NCBI RefSeq assembly: GCF_023016115.1
Contig: NZ_JALKBH010000007.1
Coordinates: forward strand, 142,888 to 206,887
DNA: 64,000 nt
Direction: 5' to 3'
From: Alcanivorax sp. S6407
GTDB lineage: Bacteria; Pseudomonadota; Gammaproteobacteria; Pseudomonadales; Alcanivoracaceae
Shown: piece by piece, positions 36,096 to 46,994 of the stretch
Layout of the letters: the number at the start of each line of letters is the position of its first letter
Numbering within the stretch: the first letter of the stretch is position 1
Position numbers and translations under genes: made by a program
The notes under the pieces: model-generated
The model's database searches: none
What the model was told of the DNA's origin: nothing
The model's input: the letters and a program-made list of their open reading frames with translations, nothing else

Positions 36096-36878
36096 ATGTC
36101 ACAGATCGACATCCTTTACAGCCGTGATGATCATGAGGTGCTGCGCTTTGCGGATCTGGTCACCGGGGAAGGAGTGCAAGCCAATCAGTTCTGTATTCGC
36201 CACGGTGAGCGTGCGGCGCTGATCGATCCCGGTGGCGATCTGACGTTTACTCCGCTCAATATTGCCCTCAGCCGGCTGATCAAGCTGGAAAACCTGGAAT
36301 ACATCCTCGCCTCCCATCAGGACCCGGACATCATTGCCTCTCTGCCACGCTGGCTGATGCATACCCCGTGTCAGGTGGTGGTCAGTCGGTTATGGTCCCG
36401 GTTTCTGCCGCATCTGGCCTCCCGCTATGAGATCAGTCGCATGGGGGAGCAACTGCAGGAGCGGATTCACGGGGTGGGGGATCAGGGGGCGGTGATCCCC
36501 TTTGGTAGTGACAGCCTGTGGGTGCTGCCTGCCCACTTTCTGCATTCGGTGGGGAACTTCAGCTTTTACGATCCGGTCAGCCGCATCCTGTTTTCCGGCG
36601 ACGTGGGAGCTTCCCTGGGTGGTGAAGAGGGTGAGGTGACGGATTTCGCCGAGCATGTCAAAAGCATGGCCGGCTTTCACCGTCGCTATATGGCCAGTAA
36701 CCGGGCCTGCCGCCTATGGGCGGGCATGGTTCGCAAGCTCAACCCAGCCATGATCGTGCCTCAACATGGCGGTTATTTCAGCGGGGAGCAGGTGGCACGC
36801 TTCCTGGAGTGGTTTGCCGGCCTGGAATGCGGTGTGGACCTGATGACGGAGGAGAATTTCCGGATTCCAGCCTCCTGA
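36096..36878 (+). CDS. Metallo-beta-lactamase-fold protein, diiron ODP/FprA-like
   Basis: 260 residues. N-terminal strand pairs lead to ASHQDPDIIAS (near 72-82), the FprA/ODP-type variant of the metal motif, then AHFLHSVGNFSFYDPVSRILFSGDVGAS (His and Asp ligands) and VPQHGGYFSG. It resembles oxygen-binding diiron proteins without a flavodoxin domain. A role in sensing or scavenging O2 or NO is inference. It sits alone between rnpB and the mraZ promoter. Confidence 0.82.
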   Translation: MSQIDILYSRDDHEVLRFADLVTGEGVQANQFCIRHGERAALIDPGGDLTFTPLNIALSRLIKLENLEYILASHQDPDIIASLPRWLMHTPCQVVVSRLWSRFLPHLASRYEISRMGEQLQERIHGVGDQGAVIPFGSDSLWVLPAHFLHSVGNFSFYDPVSRILFSGDVGASLGGEEGEVTDFAEHVKSMAGFHRRYMASNRACRLWAGMVRKLNPAMIVPQHGGYFSGEQVARFLEWFAGLECGVDLMTEENFRIPAS

Positions 36879-37084
36879 TGATCTATATGTAATAAAAATA
36901 ACAGTTAGTAATAACTAATTTGTCTAACACTTAAAGTGCTTTCTCACCAGCGCGTCCCAGCGCTCTGATTCGTCTCGAAACTCCCTCCGTTGGTCGCCTC
37001 CCGATTTCAGGTTTGGGTGCCGCTGTGCGCGCTAATTGACTGATTTCTATGGGGATTCTTTTACGTTTGCTGTGCGTGGTTTGC

Positions 37085-37114
37085 TTGACTTGGGCTTTGC
37101 TGTGGCCCTAGAGT
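37085..37114 (+). promoter_or_regulatory. Promoter of the dcw cluster (PmraZ)
   Basis: -35 TTGACT (37085-37090), 18-bp spacer, -10 TAGAGT (37109-37114), about 120 bp ahead of mraZ. The 350-bp gap upstream (36879-37084) is AT-rich near 36890-36930 and shows nothing else I can name. Confidence 0.7.
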
Positions 37115-37122
37115 GTCTCAAT

Positions 37123-37148
37123 GTGGTGAAAAGTGGGAAAAAGTGGGA
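37123..37148 (+). promoter_or_regulatory. MraZ operator (MraZ box)
   Basis: Three GTGGKGA-type direct repeats spaced exactly 10 bp: TGGTG at 37124, TGGGA at 37134 and 37144. This matches the known MraZ site of tandem TGGG repeats just downstream of the promoter, so MraZ should repress its own cluster here. Confidence 0.88.
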
Positions 37149-37231
37149 TTTCTGAGGCGGCAGGTGTCGCAAAGTGGGGCTCCATGGAGCACCCGGAAGG
37201 AACCGCTAAATAAAGAGACAGAGGACGGCCA

Positions 37232-37672
37232 GTGTTTACTGGGAGCACATCACTCAATCTGGATGCCAAGGGGCGGCTCACCATGCCGACCCGGTACCGC
37301 GCTTCGTTGATCGAAGCCTGCGGCGGCCAGCTTGTGCTCACCCGTCACCCCTTTGATGAATGTCTCGCGCTTTATCCGCGCCACGAATTCACTGAAACCG
37401 CCAACAAGCTGTCCGCCCAGCGGGATTCCAATCCCCATGTGCGTCAGCTCAAGCGCCGTTTCCTTGGTCAGGCGGTAGAGATCGAAATGGACAGCAATGG
37501 CCGTCTGTTGGTGCCGCCAGAATTGCGCGCTGCCATTGGCCTGGAAAAGCAGGCCATGTTGATTGGCCAGATGCATCGCTTTGAAATCTGGACAGCAGAG
37601 AGCTGGTCAGAGGAAGACAGCACCCTGGATCCGGAAGCCTTGCCGGACAGTGTGCAGGAGCTCGCGTTCTGA
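37232..37672 (+). CDS. mraZ: Transcriptional regulator MraZ
   Basis: 146 residues from a GTG start (MFTGSTSLNLDAKGRLTMPTRYR). Two AbrB-like SpoVT folds each carry a DxxGR motif (LDAKGRLTMP and MDSNGRLLVP). It represses the dcw promoter by binding the repeats at 37123-37148. Its stop overlaps the rsmH start (TGA/ATG). Confidence 0.96.
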   Translation: MFTGSTSLNLDAKGRLTMPTRYRASLIEACGGQLVLTRHPFDECLALYPRHEFTETANKLSAQRDSNPHVRQLKRRFLGQAVEIEMDSNGRLLVPPELRAAIGLEKQAMLIGQMHRFEIWTAESWSEEDSTLDPEALPDSVQELAF

Positions 37673-38610
37673 TGAGCGACACAGGGAAGCAGTTCGAACA
37701 CCTGCCAGTGTTACTGGAGGAGGTGCTGGAAATGTGGTTCAGCCGTGGCGATGGTTTTTATGTGGATGGCACCTTCGGGCGTGGTGGTCACAGTCGTGCG
37801 CTGCTGGCGAAGCTGGATGCCGACGGTCGGCTCACAGGCATTGACCGGGATCCCCTGGCAATTGCCGAAGGCGAGAAGCTGGCCGGTGAGGATAGCCGTT
37901 TCCAGATCAAGGCCAGCAGGTTTGATTGTCTGCCTGAGGTAGTGGCAGAGCAGGGGCGTCCCATTGATGGATTGCTGCTGGATCTGGGAGTGTCTTCGCC
38001 GCAGCTGGATGATGCTGCTCGCGGCTTCAGTTTTCTGCGCGACGGCCCGCTGGACATGCGCATGGATCCGACTAGCGGGGAGAGCGTTGCTGACTGGCTG
38101 GCCCGGGCAGAAGAAAAGGAAATCGCGGATGTGCTGTATCGCTACGGCGAAGAGCGCAAGTCCCGCTGGATCGCCAAGCGCATCTGCGAGACCCGCAAGG
38201 AACAGCCGATTACCCGCACCCTGCAACTGGCGGATCTGATCGAATCAGTGCTGGGCCGGGGGGAGCCGGGCAAGCACCCGGCCACGCGTAGCTTTCAGGC
38301 GCTGAGAATACATATAAACGGGGAGCTGGATGCGCTGAACGAAGTGCTGGAACAGTCCCTGGAGACGCTCGCCATTGGCGGGCGTCTCGCCATTATCAGC
38401 TTCCATTCCCTGGAAGACCGGATTGTGAAGCTGTTTATCCGTGATCATTCCGGCCGGGCTCCGAAAGGGCGCGGTGGTTTGCCGTTGGGCGATGAGTTGC
38501 CGCAACGGCTGGAGCCGGTTGGCAAGGCCATTCGTGCCGGCAAGGCCGAGCTGAAAGTGAATGTGCGCTCGCGCAGTGCGGTATTGCGGGTGGCGGAGAA
38601 GGTGGCGTGA
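37672..38610 (+). CDS. rsmH: 16S rRNA m4C1402 methyltransferase RsmH (MraW)
   Basis: 312 residues. Signature HLPVLLEEVLEMW, DGTFGRGGHSRALL (SAM loop), LLLDLGVSSPQLDDAARGFSF and RSFQALRIHINGELD. N4-methylates C1402, the same base RsmI methylates on the ribose. Overlaps ftsL by 4 bp. Confidence 0.97.
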   Translation: MSDTGKQFEHLPVLLEEVLEMWFSRGDGFYVDGTFGRGGHSRALLAKLDADGRLTGIDRDPLAIAEGEKLAGEDSRFQIKASRFDCLPEVVAEQGRPIDGLLLDLGVSSPQLDDAARGFSFLRDGPLDMRMDPTSGESVADWLARAEEKEIADVLYRYGEERKSRWIAKRICETRKEQPITRTLQLADLIESVLGRGEPGKHPATRSFQALRIHINGELDALNEVLEQSLETLAIGGRLAIISFHSLEDRIVKLFIRDHSGRAPKGRGGLPLGDELPQRLEPVGKAIRAGKAELKVNVRSRSAVLRVAEKVA

Positions 38611-38873
38611 CAGCGCCCTGGGCCATTCGTGCACTGGTGATATTGATTGCGGTGTCGGCTCTGGGCGTGAGTTACAGCGTTCATGAGGCGCGTCGTCTCA
38701 CTGATGAAAGTCAGAAGTTGCAGCAGCAACAGACCCGGCTGGAAAGCCAGTGGAGCCAGTTGCTGCTGGAACACAGTACCTGGGGCAGCTATGCCCGGGT
38801 GGAGCGCCTGGCAAGGGAAAAGCTGGGTATGAAGTTACCGAAAACCGATGAGAGAGTGCTGATTCGACCATGA
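38607..38873 (+). CDS. ftsL: Cell division protein FtsL
   Basis: 88 residues, GTG start at 38607 overlapping rsmH. One membrane helix (ALVILIAVSALGVSYSV) followed by a periplasmic leucine-zipper-like coiled coil (ESQKLQQQQTRLESQWSQLLLE). Forms the FtsQLB complex. Small and weakly conserved; position makes the call secure. Confidence 0.93.
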   Translation: MTAPWAIRALVILIAVSALGVSYSVHEARRLTDESQKLQQQQTRLESQWSQLLLEHSTWGSYARVERLAREKLGMKLPKTDERVLIRP

Positions 38874-40591
38874 AGAACCGGGTCCGCAAGACACGGCAAC
38901 CTAACCTCCGGACACGCTGGCGCTTTGTGCTGGGGTTCTGGGCGGTGTGTGCCTGTCTGCTGGTGGCCCGGGCGGTGGATCTGCAAGTGCTGCAGCACGA
39001 TTTTCTCGCCCATCAGGGTGATATCCGTAATCTGCGCGTGGAGCCCCTGGCCGCCCACCGTGGCGTGATTCGTGATCGTGCCGGTCGCCCGCTGGCCGTC
39101 AGTACCCCGGTGGTTACCCTGTGGGCCAACCCTCGTGAAGCCCTCGCGCATCAGGATGCCTGGGAGCGGCTGGGCAACAATGGCGTGATTAGCCGCAAGG
39201 AATTTGCCAGCAAGGTTCGTCGTCACGAAAGCCGCGAGTTCGTCTATCTGGAGCGCGGTCTGGCACCGGAAGCGGCAAAGAAAGTACTGGACCTGAATGT
39301 GCCTGGCATCCATTCGCTCACCGAATACCGTCGTTACTATCCGGCCGGTGAGGTGTCCAGCCATGTGGTGGGCTTTACCAATATTGATGACCAGGGCCAG
39401 GAAGGCACCGAGCTGGCCATGGATACCCAGCTGGAAGGTCACAGTGGCCGCAAGAAGGTGGTTCGCGACCTGCTGGGTCGGGTGATTCAGGATATCGAAG
39501 TGCTCAAGCCCGCCGAGCCGGGTGAAGATGTGACCCTGAGTATCGACCTGCGACTGCAATATCTGGCTTACCGTGAATTGCTGGCGGCAGTGCAGCAGCA
39601 CAAGGCCAAGGGCGGTAGTGCGGTCGTCGTGGATGTGCGCACCGGCGAAGTGCTGGCCATGGTCAACCAGCCGGCCTACAACCCCAACAACCGTGGCAAC
39701 ATGGATACGGCGTCACTGCGCAATCGCGCGGTTACCGATCTTTTCGAGCCGGGTTCCACCATGAAGCCGTTCACCGTGGCGGCGGCCCTGGAAATGGGAA
39801 TGGTGACCCCGTCCACCACCATCAATACGCATCCGGGCACGTTGCGGGTAGGTACCAAGACCATCCGCGATCACCGCGACTACGGCATCATCGACATTAC
39901 TACCGTGCTGACCAAGAGCTCCAATGTGGGCACCAGCAAGCTGGCCCTGGCCATGGATCAGCAGGCGCTGCCGGATTATCTGGAGCGTTTTGGGTTTGGC
40001 CAGGCTACCGGTATTGCTTTCCCGGGGGAAAGCGATGGCCTGTTGCCGCTGCGCAGCAAGTGGCGTGACGTGGAGCGTGCGGCGCTTTCCTACGGCTATG
40101 GCCTGAGTGTGTCTGCGGTGCAGCTGGCCCAGGCCTATGCGGTGATTGCCAATGATGGCATGAAGGTGCCGTTGACCCTGCGCAAGGTGGAAGGCATTCC
40201 CCGCGGCGAGCAGGTGGTTGGGCAGGCTGTGTCCCGACAGCTGGTGCAGATGCTGGAGACCGTGGTCAGCCGCGAAGGTACCGCCAGCCGGGCCCAGGTG
40301 CCGGGGTATCAGGTGGCAGGCAAGACCGGCACCGTACACAAGGTGGTGGCTGGCGGCTATGCGGATGATAACTACATCGGATTGTTTGCGGGTCTGGCGC
40401 CGGCAACGGATCCGCGCATTGTTACCGTGGTGGTTATCGATGACCCCCGAGGCGAGGCTTATTACGGTGGGCTGGTGGCCGCGCCGGCATTTTCCAACAT
40501 CATGAGTGGGGTGCTGCGTACCTTGCACGTACCGCCGGATCGGCCAGAGGGATTGCTGGCCGGCGCTCCGGACGCGGAGGATCGTTCATGA
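38870..40591 (+). CDS. ftsI: Peptidoglycan DD-transpeptidase FtsI (PBP3)
   Basis: 573 residues. N-terminal anchor ([20 protein letters not shown]), pedestal domain, then the transpeptidase domain with STMK (Ser296), SSN in KSSNVGTS and KTGT (Lys485). Cross-links septal peptidoglycan; partner of FtsW. ATGA overlap with ftsL and murE. Confidence 0.98.
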   Translation: MKNRVRKTRQPNLRTRWRFVLGFWAVCACLLVARAVDLQVLQHDFLAHQGDIRNLRVEPLAAHRGVIRDRAGRPLAVSTPVVTLWANPREALAHQDAWERLGNNGVISRKEFASKVRRHESREFVYLERGLAPEAAKKVLDLNVPGIHSLTEYRRYYPAGEVSSHVVGFTNIDDQGQEGTELAMDTQLEGHSGRKKVVRDLLGRVIQDIEVLKPAEPGEDVTLSIDLRLQYLAYRELLAAVQQHKAKGGSAVVVDVRTGEVLAMVNQPAYNPNNRGNMDTASLRNRAVTDLFEPGSTMKPFTVAAALEMGMVTPSTTINTHPGTLRVGTKTIRDHRDYGIIDITTVLTKSSNVGTSKLALAMDQQALPDYLERFGFGQATGIAFPGESDGLLPLRSKWRDVERAALSYGYGLSVSAVQLAQAYAVIANDGMKVPLTLRKVEGIPRGEQVVGQAVSRQLVQMLETVVSREGTASRAQVPGYQVAGKTGTVHKVVAGGYADDNYIGLFAGLAPATDPRIVTVVVIDDPRGEAYYGGLVAAPAFSNIMSGVLRTLHVPPDRPEGLLAGAPDAEDRS

Positions 40592-42066
40592 TGAGCCTCC
40601 AGCAATTGCTCCCCGATCTGAACCTGCCTGCCAACGTGGCAGGTATCGTCGTTTCTGGCCTGCAGCTGGACAGCCGTCAGGTGCAGTCCGGGCAGGCGTT
40701 TGTGGCCGTGCCCGGGGTGGCCAGCGATGGTCGTCGCTTTGTGGCACAGGCTGTGGCTGCCGGTGCGGCGGCAGTGCTGTCCGATGCCGAACACGGGCCG
40801 TTCACCATCAGCTACGAGCAGCAGGTGCCTTGCGTGCATGTGCCGGAACTGGCCGGGCAGGTGGGTGATGTGGCGGCGCGCTGGTTTAATCAGCCGGCCG
40901 CGCGCATGGCGCTCACTGGCGTTACCGGCACCAACGGCAAGACCAGCATTACCTGGTTCCTGCGCGATGCGCTCAACGCGCTTGGTCACCGTTGCGCGTT
41001 GGTGGGTACCCTGGGTGTGGGTCTCAAGGGAGAGGAAAAGCATACCGGTCACACCACGCCGGATCCGATCACCCTGCAGGCCTCCCTGGCGGAAGCCCGT
41101 GATGCCGGCGCCGATTGTGTGGCCATGGAAGTGTCCTCCCATGCGCTGGACCAGAAGCGGCTGGGCAGCACCCCGGTGACCACAGCCGTATTCAGTAACC
41201 TGAGCCGTGATCATCTGGATTACCACGGTGACATGGAGTCCTATCTGTCGGCCAAGTCGGTGCTGTTTTCCCGCCCGGGTGTGCGTCTGGCGGTAATCAA
41301 CTGTGATGACCATGCTTCCAGTTCCTTGCTGAGCTGTCTGTCAGACAACGTTCGTTGTGTCACCTTCGGCGGTCAGGAGGGTGCCACGGTACGCTGCGAA
41401 AGCGCGGTATACGATGCCTATGGCATGCATGCCACCCTGAATGTGGCAGGTGATGCCGTGACGGTGGCTCTGCCATTGTTCGGGCCTTTCAATCTCAGCA
41501 ACGTGATGGCCGTGGCAGCCATTCTGCATGGCCAGGGTGTGGACACTGCTGTACTGGGCAAGGCGCTGGCGGCGGTGACGCCGGTGCCGGGCAGAATGGA
41601 ACCCGTTCGCGCCGAACAGGGTCCCACTGTGATCGTGGATTACGCGCATACCCCGGACGGCCTTGAGAAGGCCCTGCAGGCCTGCCGTGCCCACTTTGAA
41701 AGCAAGCTCTATTGCATCGTTGGCTGCGGCGGCGACCGGGATGCCGGCAAGCGCCCGTTGATGGCGCAAATCGCTGAACAACTGGCGGACGTGGTGGTAT
41801 TGACCAGCGATAACCCGCGCAGTGAAAACCCGCAAACCATTATTGAACAGATGCAGGCGGGCCTGACGCAGCCAGATAATGTCGTGTCCGTCGTTGAGCG
41901 AGCACAAGCGGTAGCCGATACCGTGCGTCGTGCTGCTGCCGGTGACGTGATCCTGCTGGCTGGCAAGGGCCATGAGGATTACCAGGAGATCAACGGCGTT
42001 CGCTATCCCAGCGACGACCGTGAACTGGCCCGTAACGCGCTGACCGCATTGGGAGGTGGCCAATGA
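40588..42066 (+). CDS. murE: UDP-MurNAc-L-Ala-D-Glu:meso-DAP ligase MurE
   Basis: 492 residues. P-loop [12 protein letters not shown] near 112-123; [10 protein letters not shown] carries the conserved [11 protein letters not shown] is the meso-DAP recognition motif (DNPR), indicating DAP-type peptidoglycan. Overlaps murF by 4 bp. Confidence 0.98.
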   Translation: MMSLQQLLPDLNLPANVAGIVVSGLQLDSRQVQSGQAFVAVPGVASDGRRFVAQAVAAGAAAVLSDAEHGPFTISYEQQVPCVHVPELAGQVGDVAARWFNQPAARMALTGVTGTNGKTSITWFLRDALNALGHRCALVGTLGVGLKGEEKHTGHTTPDPITLQASLAEARDAGADCVAMEVSSHALDQKRLGSTPVTTAVFSNLSRDHLDYHGDMESYLSAKSVLFSRPGVRLAVINCDDHASSSLLSCLSDNVRCVTFGGQEGATVRCESAVYDAYGMHATLNVAGDAVTVALPLFGPFNLSNVMAVAAILHGQGVDTAVLGKALAAVTPVPGRMEPVRAEQGPTVIVDYAHTPDGLEKALQACRAHFESKLYCIVGCGGDRDAGKRPLMAQIAEQLADVVVLTSDNPRSENPQTIIEQMQAGLTQPDNVVSVVERAQAVADTVRRAAAGDVILLAGKGHEDYQEINGVRYPSDDRELARNALTALGGGQ

Positions 42067-43421
42067 TGAGGCTGTCCCAGATCGCTCAGTGGACCGGCGG
42101 AGAGCTGGTGGGTGAGGACGTGGAAATCAACGCTGTGGTCACCGATACCCGTGCCATGACCCCGGGCTGTCTGTTTGTGGCGCTCAAGGGCGAACGCTTT
42201 GATGCCCATGATTTTCTGGCGCAGGCTGCGGCGGAAGGGGCGGTGGCTGCTCTGGTGGATCGTGACCAGACGGATTTTGGCAATGCGGTAAAGGTTGCCG
42301 ATACCCGTCATGGGCTGGGCAAGCTGGCCAGCGGCTATGCGGATCAGTTCACCGCTGAGCGCATGGCGGTCACTGGCAATGCCGGCAAGACCACGGTGAA
42401 GGAAATGGCCGCGGCCATGCTGGGCGCCGACACACTGGCCACCGCGGGCAACTTCAACAACGACATTGGTGTGCCGCTGACGCTGTTGCGGCTGCGTGCC
42501 GAACATCGCTATGCGGTGATTGAGCTGGGTGCCAATGCCCCCGGTGAAATTGCATGGACCAGCGCATTGACCAAGCCTCGCGTAGTGCTGGTCACCAATG
42601 TGACCGGGGCGCACTTGGAAGGCTTCGGCTCCATGCAGGGCATTGCCAACGCCAAGGCAGAAATCTTCGGCGGTTGCGAGACAGGTGGTCAGGCGATCAT
42701 CAACGCGGATGACAGCTTTGCCGGTTTTTTTGCTGGTGAAGCCGAAAAAGCGGGGCTCAAGGTAATTCGGATCAGCACCCGCGAAGCGGCGGACCTGTAT
42801 GCGGAGCAGATTGTGCTGGGGCAAGACTACGCCCGCTTTGTTCTGCAGCCATCCGGCCACACTGTCACTGTGCCGCTGGCCGGCGCCCATCAGGTCAACA
42901 ATGCGCTAATGGCCATTGCTGCGGTGCAGGCGCTGGGTCTGTCCCTGGATGAGGCGCTGCCACGACTGGCCAGCCTCAAGCCGGTGCCCGGGCGCATGAA
43001 TCTGCATCACGTGGGCAAAGGCCTGCTGGTAGATGACACCTATAACGCAAACCCCGGATCGGTACGCGCCGCCATTGACTGGCTGGCCGCCCAGCCGGCA
43101 CCGCGCATGCTGGTGCTGGGTGCCATGGGCGAGCTGGGGCCGCAGGCAGAATCGCTGGTGGAAGCGCTGGGTGTGTATGCCCGCGAGAAAGGTTTGGATC
43201 GGCTGGTGGCCATGCGCGGTGCGCAAACGGCGGCCAGCGGCTTTGGCGATGACGCAAATATCGCCGATGAGCATCAACAGGCGGTGGACTGGAGTGCCCC
43301 GGTGCTGCAAGCAGGTGGCACCGTGTTGGTGAAAGGTTCGCGCACGGCCGGTATGGAAGCGGTAGTGAAGCGACTGACACAGGGCGAAAGCCCGCAGACA
43401 CAGAATGAGGGGGCTCACTAA
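42063..43421 (+). CDS. murF: UDP-MurNAc-tripeptide D-Ala-D-Ala ligase MurF
   Basis: 452 residues. P-loop [13 protein letters not shown] near 104-116, [23 protein letters not shown] and [11 protein letters not shown]. Adds D-Ala-D-Ala to complete the pentapeptide. One-base overlap with mraY. Confidence 0.97.
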   Translation: MMRLSQIAQWTGGELVGEDVEINAVVTDTRAMTPGCLFVALKGERFDAHDFLAQAAAEGAVAALVDRDQTDFGNAVKVADTRHGLGKLASGYADQFTAERMAVTGNAGKTTVKEMAAAMLGADTLATAGNFNNDIGVPLTLLRLRAEHRYAVIELGANAPGEIAWTSALTKPRVVLVTNVTGAHLEGFGSMQGIANAKAEIFGGCETGGQAIINADDSFAGFFAGEAEKAGLKVIRISTREAADLYAEQIVLGQDYARFVLQPSGHTVTVPLAGAHQVNNALMAIAAVQALGLSLDEALPRLASLKPVPGRMNLHHVGKGLLVDDTYNANPGSVRAAIDWLAAQPAPRMLVLGAMGELGPQAESLVEALGVYAREKGLDRLVAMRGAQTAASGFGDDANIADEHQQAVDWSAPVLQAGGTVLVKGSRTAGMEAVVKRLTQGESPQTQNEGAH

Positions 43422-44503
43422 TGCTGCTCTGGCTGGCCGAATATCTGGCCCAATACTACAGCGGTTTTCTGGTATTCCAGTACATCACCCTGCGCGGCAT
43501 TCTCAGCGTACTGACCGCGCTGTTCATCGCCTTCTGGGTGGGCCCGATCATGATCCGCATGCTGCAGGAGAAACAGGTGGGGCAGGCCATTCGTGATGAC
43601 GGCCCCAAGAGTCACTTGAGCAAGGCGGGCACCCCGACCATGGGGGGCGCACTGATTCTGGTGGCCATCGTGATTTCCACTCTGCTGTGGGCCGACCTGA
43701 GTAACCGCTTTGTGTGGATCACCCTGGGCGTGCTGTTCATCTTTGGCGCCGTGGGCTGGGTGGATGACTGGCGCAAGGTGGTAGAAAAGAATCCTCGCGG
43801 CCTTCCGGCGAAGTGGAAATACCTGTGGCTGTCTGTTGGTTCCTTTGGTGCGGCGTTCGCGCTGTACCTGACGGCGCAAAGCCCGGCTGAAACCCAGCTG
43901 ATCGTGCCGTTCTTCAAGAACGTGGCGATCAACATGGGCTGGTTCTACATCATCCTGACCTACTTTGTGATCAACGGCACCAGTAATGCAGTGAACCTGA
44001 CGGATGGCCTGGATGGTCTGGCCATCATGCCCACGGTGCTGGTAGGCGGCGCACTGGGCATTTTTGCCTACGCCGGCGGCCACACCGAGTTTGCCACCTA
44101 TCTGCAGATTCCCTATGTGGCGGGCGCGGGCGAGCTGGTGATTATCTCCGCGGCCCTGTGTGGTGCGGGGCTTGGTTTTCTGTGGTTCAACGCCTATCCC
44201 GCCCAGGTATTCATGGGCGATGTGGGCGCGCTGGCGCTGGGTGCGGTACTGGGCGTGATGGCGGTGATTGTCCGTCAGGAAATCGTGCTGTTCATCATGG
44301 GCGGCGTGTTCGTGATGGAAACCGTGTCGGTGATGCTGCAGGTGGGCTCGTTCAAGCTCACCGGTCGGCGGATTTTCCGCATGGCCCCGATTCATCACCA
44401 CTTTGAACTGAAAGGTTGGCCGGAACCGAAAATCATCGTTCGGTTCTGGATCATTACCGTGATTCTTGTACTGGTGGGTCTGGCGACCCTGAAGATTCGA
44501 TAA
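43421..44503 (+). CDS. mraY: Phospho-MurNAc-pentapeptide translocase MraY
   Basis: 360 residues, ten membrane helices. Active-site Asp motifs: [20 protein letters not shown] and the [11 protein letters not shown] loop; [11 protein letters not shown] is the C-terminal signature. Makes lipid I from the nucleotide precursor and undecaprenyl phosphate. Confidence 0.98.
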   Translation: MLLWLAEYLAQYYSGFLVFQYITLRGILSVLTALFIAFWVGPIMIRMLQEKQVGQAIRDDGPKSHLSKAGTPTMGGALILVAIVISTLLWADLSNRFVWITLGVLFIFGAVGWVDDWRKVVEKNPRGLPAKWKYLWLSVGSFGAAFALYLTAQSPAETQLIVPFFKNVAINMGWFYIILTYFVINGTSNAVNLTDGLDGLAIMPTVLVGGALGIFAYAGGHTEFATYLQIPYVAGAGELVIISAALCGAGLGFLWFNAYPAQVFMGDVGALALGAVLGVMAVIVRQEIVLFIMGGVFVMETVSVMLQVGSFKLTGRRIFRMAPIHHHFELKGWPEPKIIVRFWIITVILVLVGLATLKIR

Positions 44504-44518
44504 GGAACTGACTCGAGC

Positions 44519-45844
44519 ATGGCGAAAGACGGCTTTGATCTGGTTATTGGCCTGGGTGTCACCGGGCGTTCCGTGATCCGTTACCTGACGGATCAGGGGA
44601 TGCCTGTGCGTGCGCTGGATACCCGTGCCGAGCCGGCTGGCCTTGAGGCCCTGCAGGCCGAGTTCCCCGGAGTGAAGATTCATACCGGCAGCTTCAAGCC
44701 TGGCTGGATGAAAAAAGCCAGCCGTCTGATCGTCAGCCCCGGCGTAGCCGTGGCCACCCCCGCCATTGCCGAACAGATCGTGGAAGGCAAGGAAGTGATT
44801 GGTGATGTGGAGCTGTTCGCCCGCGCTGCCAGCGAGCCGGTGGTGGGGATTACCGGCTCCAATGCCAAGAGTACCGTGACCACCTTGCTGGGCCAGGTGG
44901 CTGATGCCTGCGGGATGAATCCGGGTATTGGCGGCAATCTGGGTGTGCCGGCACTGGATCTGCTCAATGACGATGCCCGTGTTTATGTACTCGAGCTGTC
45001 CAGCTTCCAGCTGGAAACCACCTACAGCCTGAGTGCGGACGTAGCGACCATTCTCAACGTGTCACAGGATCATCTGGACCGTTACGCCAGCTTTGCCGAT
45101 TACCTGGCGGCCAAACAGCGCATTTATGACGGTTGTCAGGTGGCGGTATGGAACCGCGACGACCTGGCGACCCGACCGCCGGAATCCGTTCCCCGTCAGG
45201 TCACTTTCGGCGCACACCCGGAAGCGGACTACCGGCTGGACAGCGACAACGGCGTGCTTCTGTGTCGTGGCGAGCGCCTGTTGGCGCTGGACGAACTGGC
45301 GCTGACTGGTCACCACAATGCGCTGAACATCCTCGCCGTGCTGGCCATCAGTGATGCCCTGTCACTCAATCGCGACAAGGCGCTTGCCACCGTGAAGGCG
45401 TTCACCGGTCTCGAACATCGTTGTCAGCTGGTGGCTGACAAGGGTGGTGTGCGCTGGTTCAACGATTCCAAGGCCACCAATGTGGGGGCCACTCTGGCCG
45501 CGCTCACCGGTATCGGTGAAAGCATCGAAGGCAAGGTGATTCTGATTGCCGGTGGGCAAGGCAAGGGCCAGGATTTCTCACCGCTGGCAGAGCCGGCACG
45601 GCAGTACCTGCGCGCCGGGCTGCTGATGGGGGAAGATCGCGCCCAGTTGGCCCAGGGCATGTCTGCCGCTCCCTGTGAACTGGTGGCGGATATGCAGGCC
45701 GCGGTAGAGCGTGCCTTCGCGCTGGCGCAACCAGGTGATGCAGTACTGCTGTCGCCGGCCTGTGCCTCCTTCGATATGTACAAGGGCTTTGGCCAGCGCG
45801 GGGATGACTTCATGCAGAAGGTTCGGGAGGTGTGCCATGACTGA
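44519..45844 (+). CDS. murD: UDP-MurNAc-L-Ala:D-Glu ligase MurD
   Basis: 441 residues, with GITGSNAKSTVTTLLG P-loop near 116-131, ELSSFQLETT and NDSKATNVGATLAAL. Adds D-Glu to the stem peptide. Its end overlaps ftsW by 8 bp. Confidence 0.97.
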   Translation: MAKDGFDLVIGLGVTGRSVIRYLTDQGMPVRALDTRAEPAGLEALQAEFPGVKIHTGSFKPGWMKKASRLIVSPGVAVATPAIAEQIVEGKEVIGDVELFARAASEPVVGITGSNAKSTVTTLLGQVADACGMNPGIGGNLGVPALDLLNDDARVYVLELSSFQLETTYSLSADVATILNVSQDHLDRYASFADYLAAKQRIYDGCQVAVWNRDDLATRPPESVPRQVTFGAHPEADYRLDSDNGVLLCRGERLLALDELALTGHHNALNILAVLAISDALSLNRDKALATVKAFTGLEHRCQLVADKGGVRWFNDSKATNVGATLAALTGIGESIEGKVILIAGGQGKGQDFSPLAEPARQYLRAGLLMGEDRAQLAQGMSAAPCELVADMQAAVERAFALAQPGDAVLLSPACASFDMYKGFGQRGDDFMQKVREVCHD

Positions 45845-46994
45845 GCGCATGATCCTGAAACTGGATAGCAAGGGTATCGACAAGCCGTTGCTGTGGACCG
45901 CCATCGGGCTGGCGCTGGCCGGGCTGGTGATGGTGTCGTCTGCCAGTCTGCAGATTGCCGAAACCCGTCTCGGAGACCCCTTCTACTACGCCCTGCGTCA
46001 TGGCATCTACCTGGCGCTGGGTCTGGGGGTGGGGGCTTTCGTTTACTACGCCGTGCCGCTGGCGCTGCTGGAGCGGCTGCGCTTTTTCATGCTCCCCATC
46101 GCGCTGGTGGTGCTGGTGCTGGTGTTTGTTCCGGGTCTGGGCCGCAGTGTGAATGGCTCTACCCGCTGGATCGCGTTGCCGGGCCTGACCATTCAGGCGT
46201 CGGAAATCGTCAAGCTGTGCTTTGTGCTCTACCTGGCCGGCTATGTGGCCGAGCGCAAGGCGGCACTGGAAAATGAGTGGAAAGCCTTCCTGCTGCCTTT
46301 GGGGTTGCTGGGGGTGTTGATGGTGTTGTTGCTGCTGGAGCCGGATTTCGGTGCGGTGGTAGTGCTGGGTATTACTGCCATGGGCATGCTGTTCCTGTCC
46401 GGGGTGCCGACCCTGCGGTTCTTGCTTATTGGCTTGGCGGCGGTGGTACTGGGTGCCCTGGTGGCGGTGGCTGAGCCCTACCGGGTGGCGCGCCTGATGA
46501 CGTTTACCGATCCCTGGGCGGACCAGTTTGGCGCCGGTTACCAGCTTACCCAGAGTCTGATCGCCTTTGGCCGCGGTCATCTCACCGGGGTCGGGCTGGG
46601 CAACAGCGTGCAGAAGCTGTTCTACCTGCCGGAAGCCCATACCGATTTCGTCTATGCAGTGATGGCTGAAGAACTGGGTCTGCTCGGCAATCTGGCCCTG
46701 ATCAGCGGCTTTATCCTGCTGGGCTGGCGGGTGTTCCGTCTGGGGCATTCCCTGGAAGAACGCGGATTCCTCTACCACGCCTATCTGGTGTATGGCTGCG
46801 CCTTCGTGTTCTGCTCCCAGGCGTTTATCAACCTGGGCGTGAACATGGGCATGCTGCCCACCAAGGGGCTGACTCTGCCCTTTATCAGCTATGGCGGTTC
46901 TTCCCTGCTGATTTCCGCCGCCATGGTGGGCATGATCCTGCGCGCCGGCGCCGAGGCCGAACAACTCAAGGCCAGGGGGAGGGCTGCACGATGA
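45837..46994 (+). CDS. ftsW: Peptidoglycan glycosyltransferase FtsW (SEDS)
   Basis: 385 residues from ATG 45837; in-frame sequence further upstream lies inside murD. Ten membrane helices; SEDS landmarks GSTRWIALPGLTIQASEIVKLCFVLYLA, LTGVGLGNSVQKLFYLPEAHTDFVYAVMAEELGLLG and MGMLPTKGLTLPFISYGGSS. Polymerises septal glycan with FtsI. Confidence 0.97.
   Translation: MTERMILKLDSKGIDKPLLWTAIGLALAGLVMVSSASLQIAETRLGDPFYYALRHGIYLALGLGVGAFVYYAVPLALLERLRFFMLPIALVVLVLVFVPGLGRSVNGSTRWIALPGLTIQASEIVKLCFVLYLAGYVAERKAALENEWKAFLLPLGLLGVLMVLLLLEPDFGAVVVLGITAMGMLFLSGVPTLRFLLIGLAAVVLGALVAVAEPYRVARLMTFTDPWADQFGAGYQLTQSLIAFGRGHLTGVGLGNSVQKLFYLPEAHTDFVYAVMAEELGLLGNLALISGFILLGWRVFRLGHSLEERGFLYHAYLVYGCAFVFCSQAFINLGVNMGMLPTKGLTLPFISYGGSSLLISAAMVGMILRAGAEAEQLKARGRAAR

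Noticed and set aside
41341-46964. Several long minus-strand frames across murE-ftsW
   Set aside because: All lie antisense to well-identified division and cell-wall genes and have His/Gln-rich low-complexity translations.
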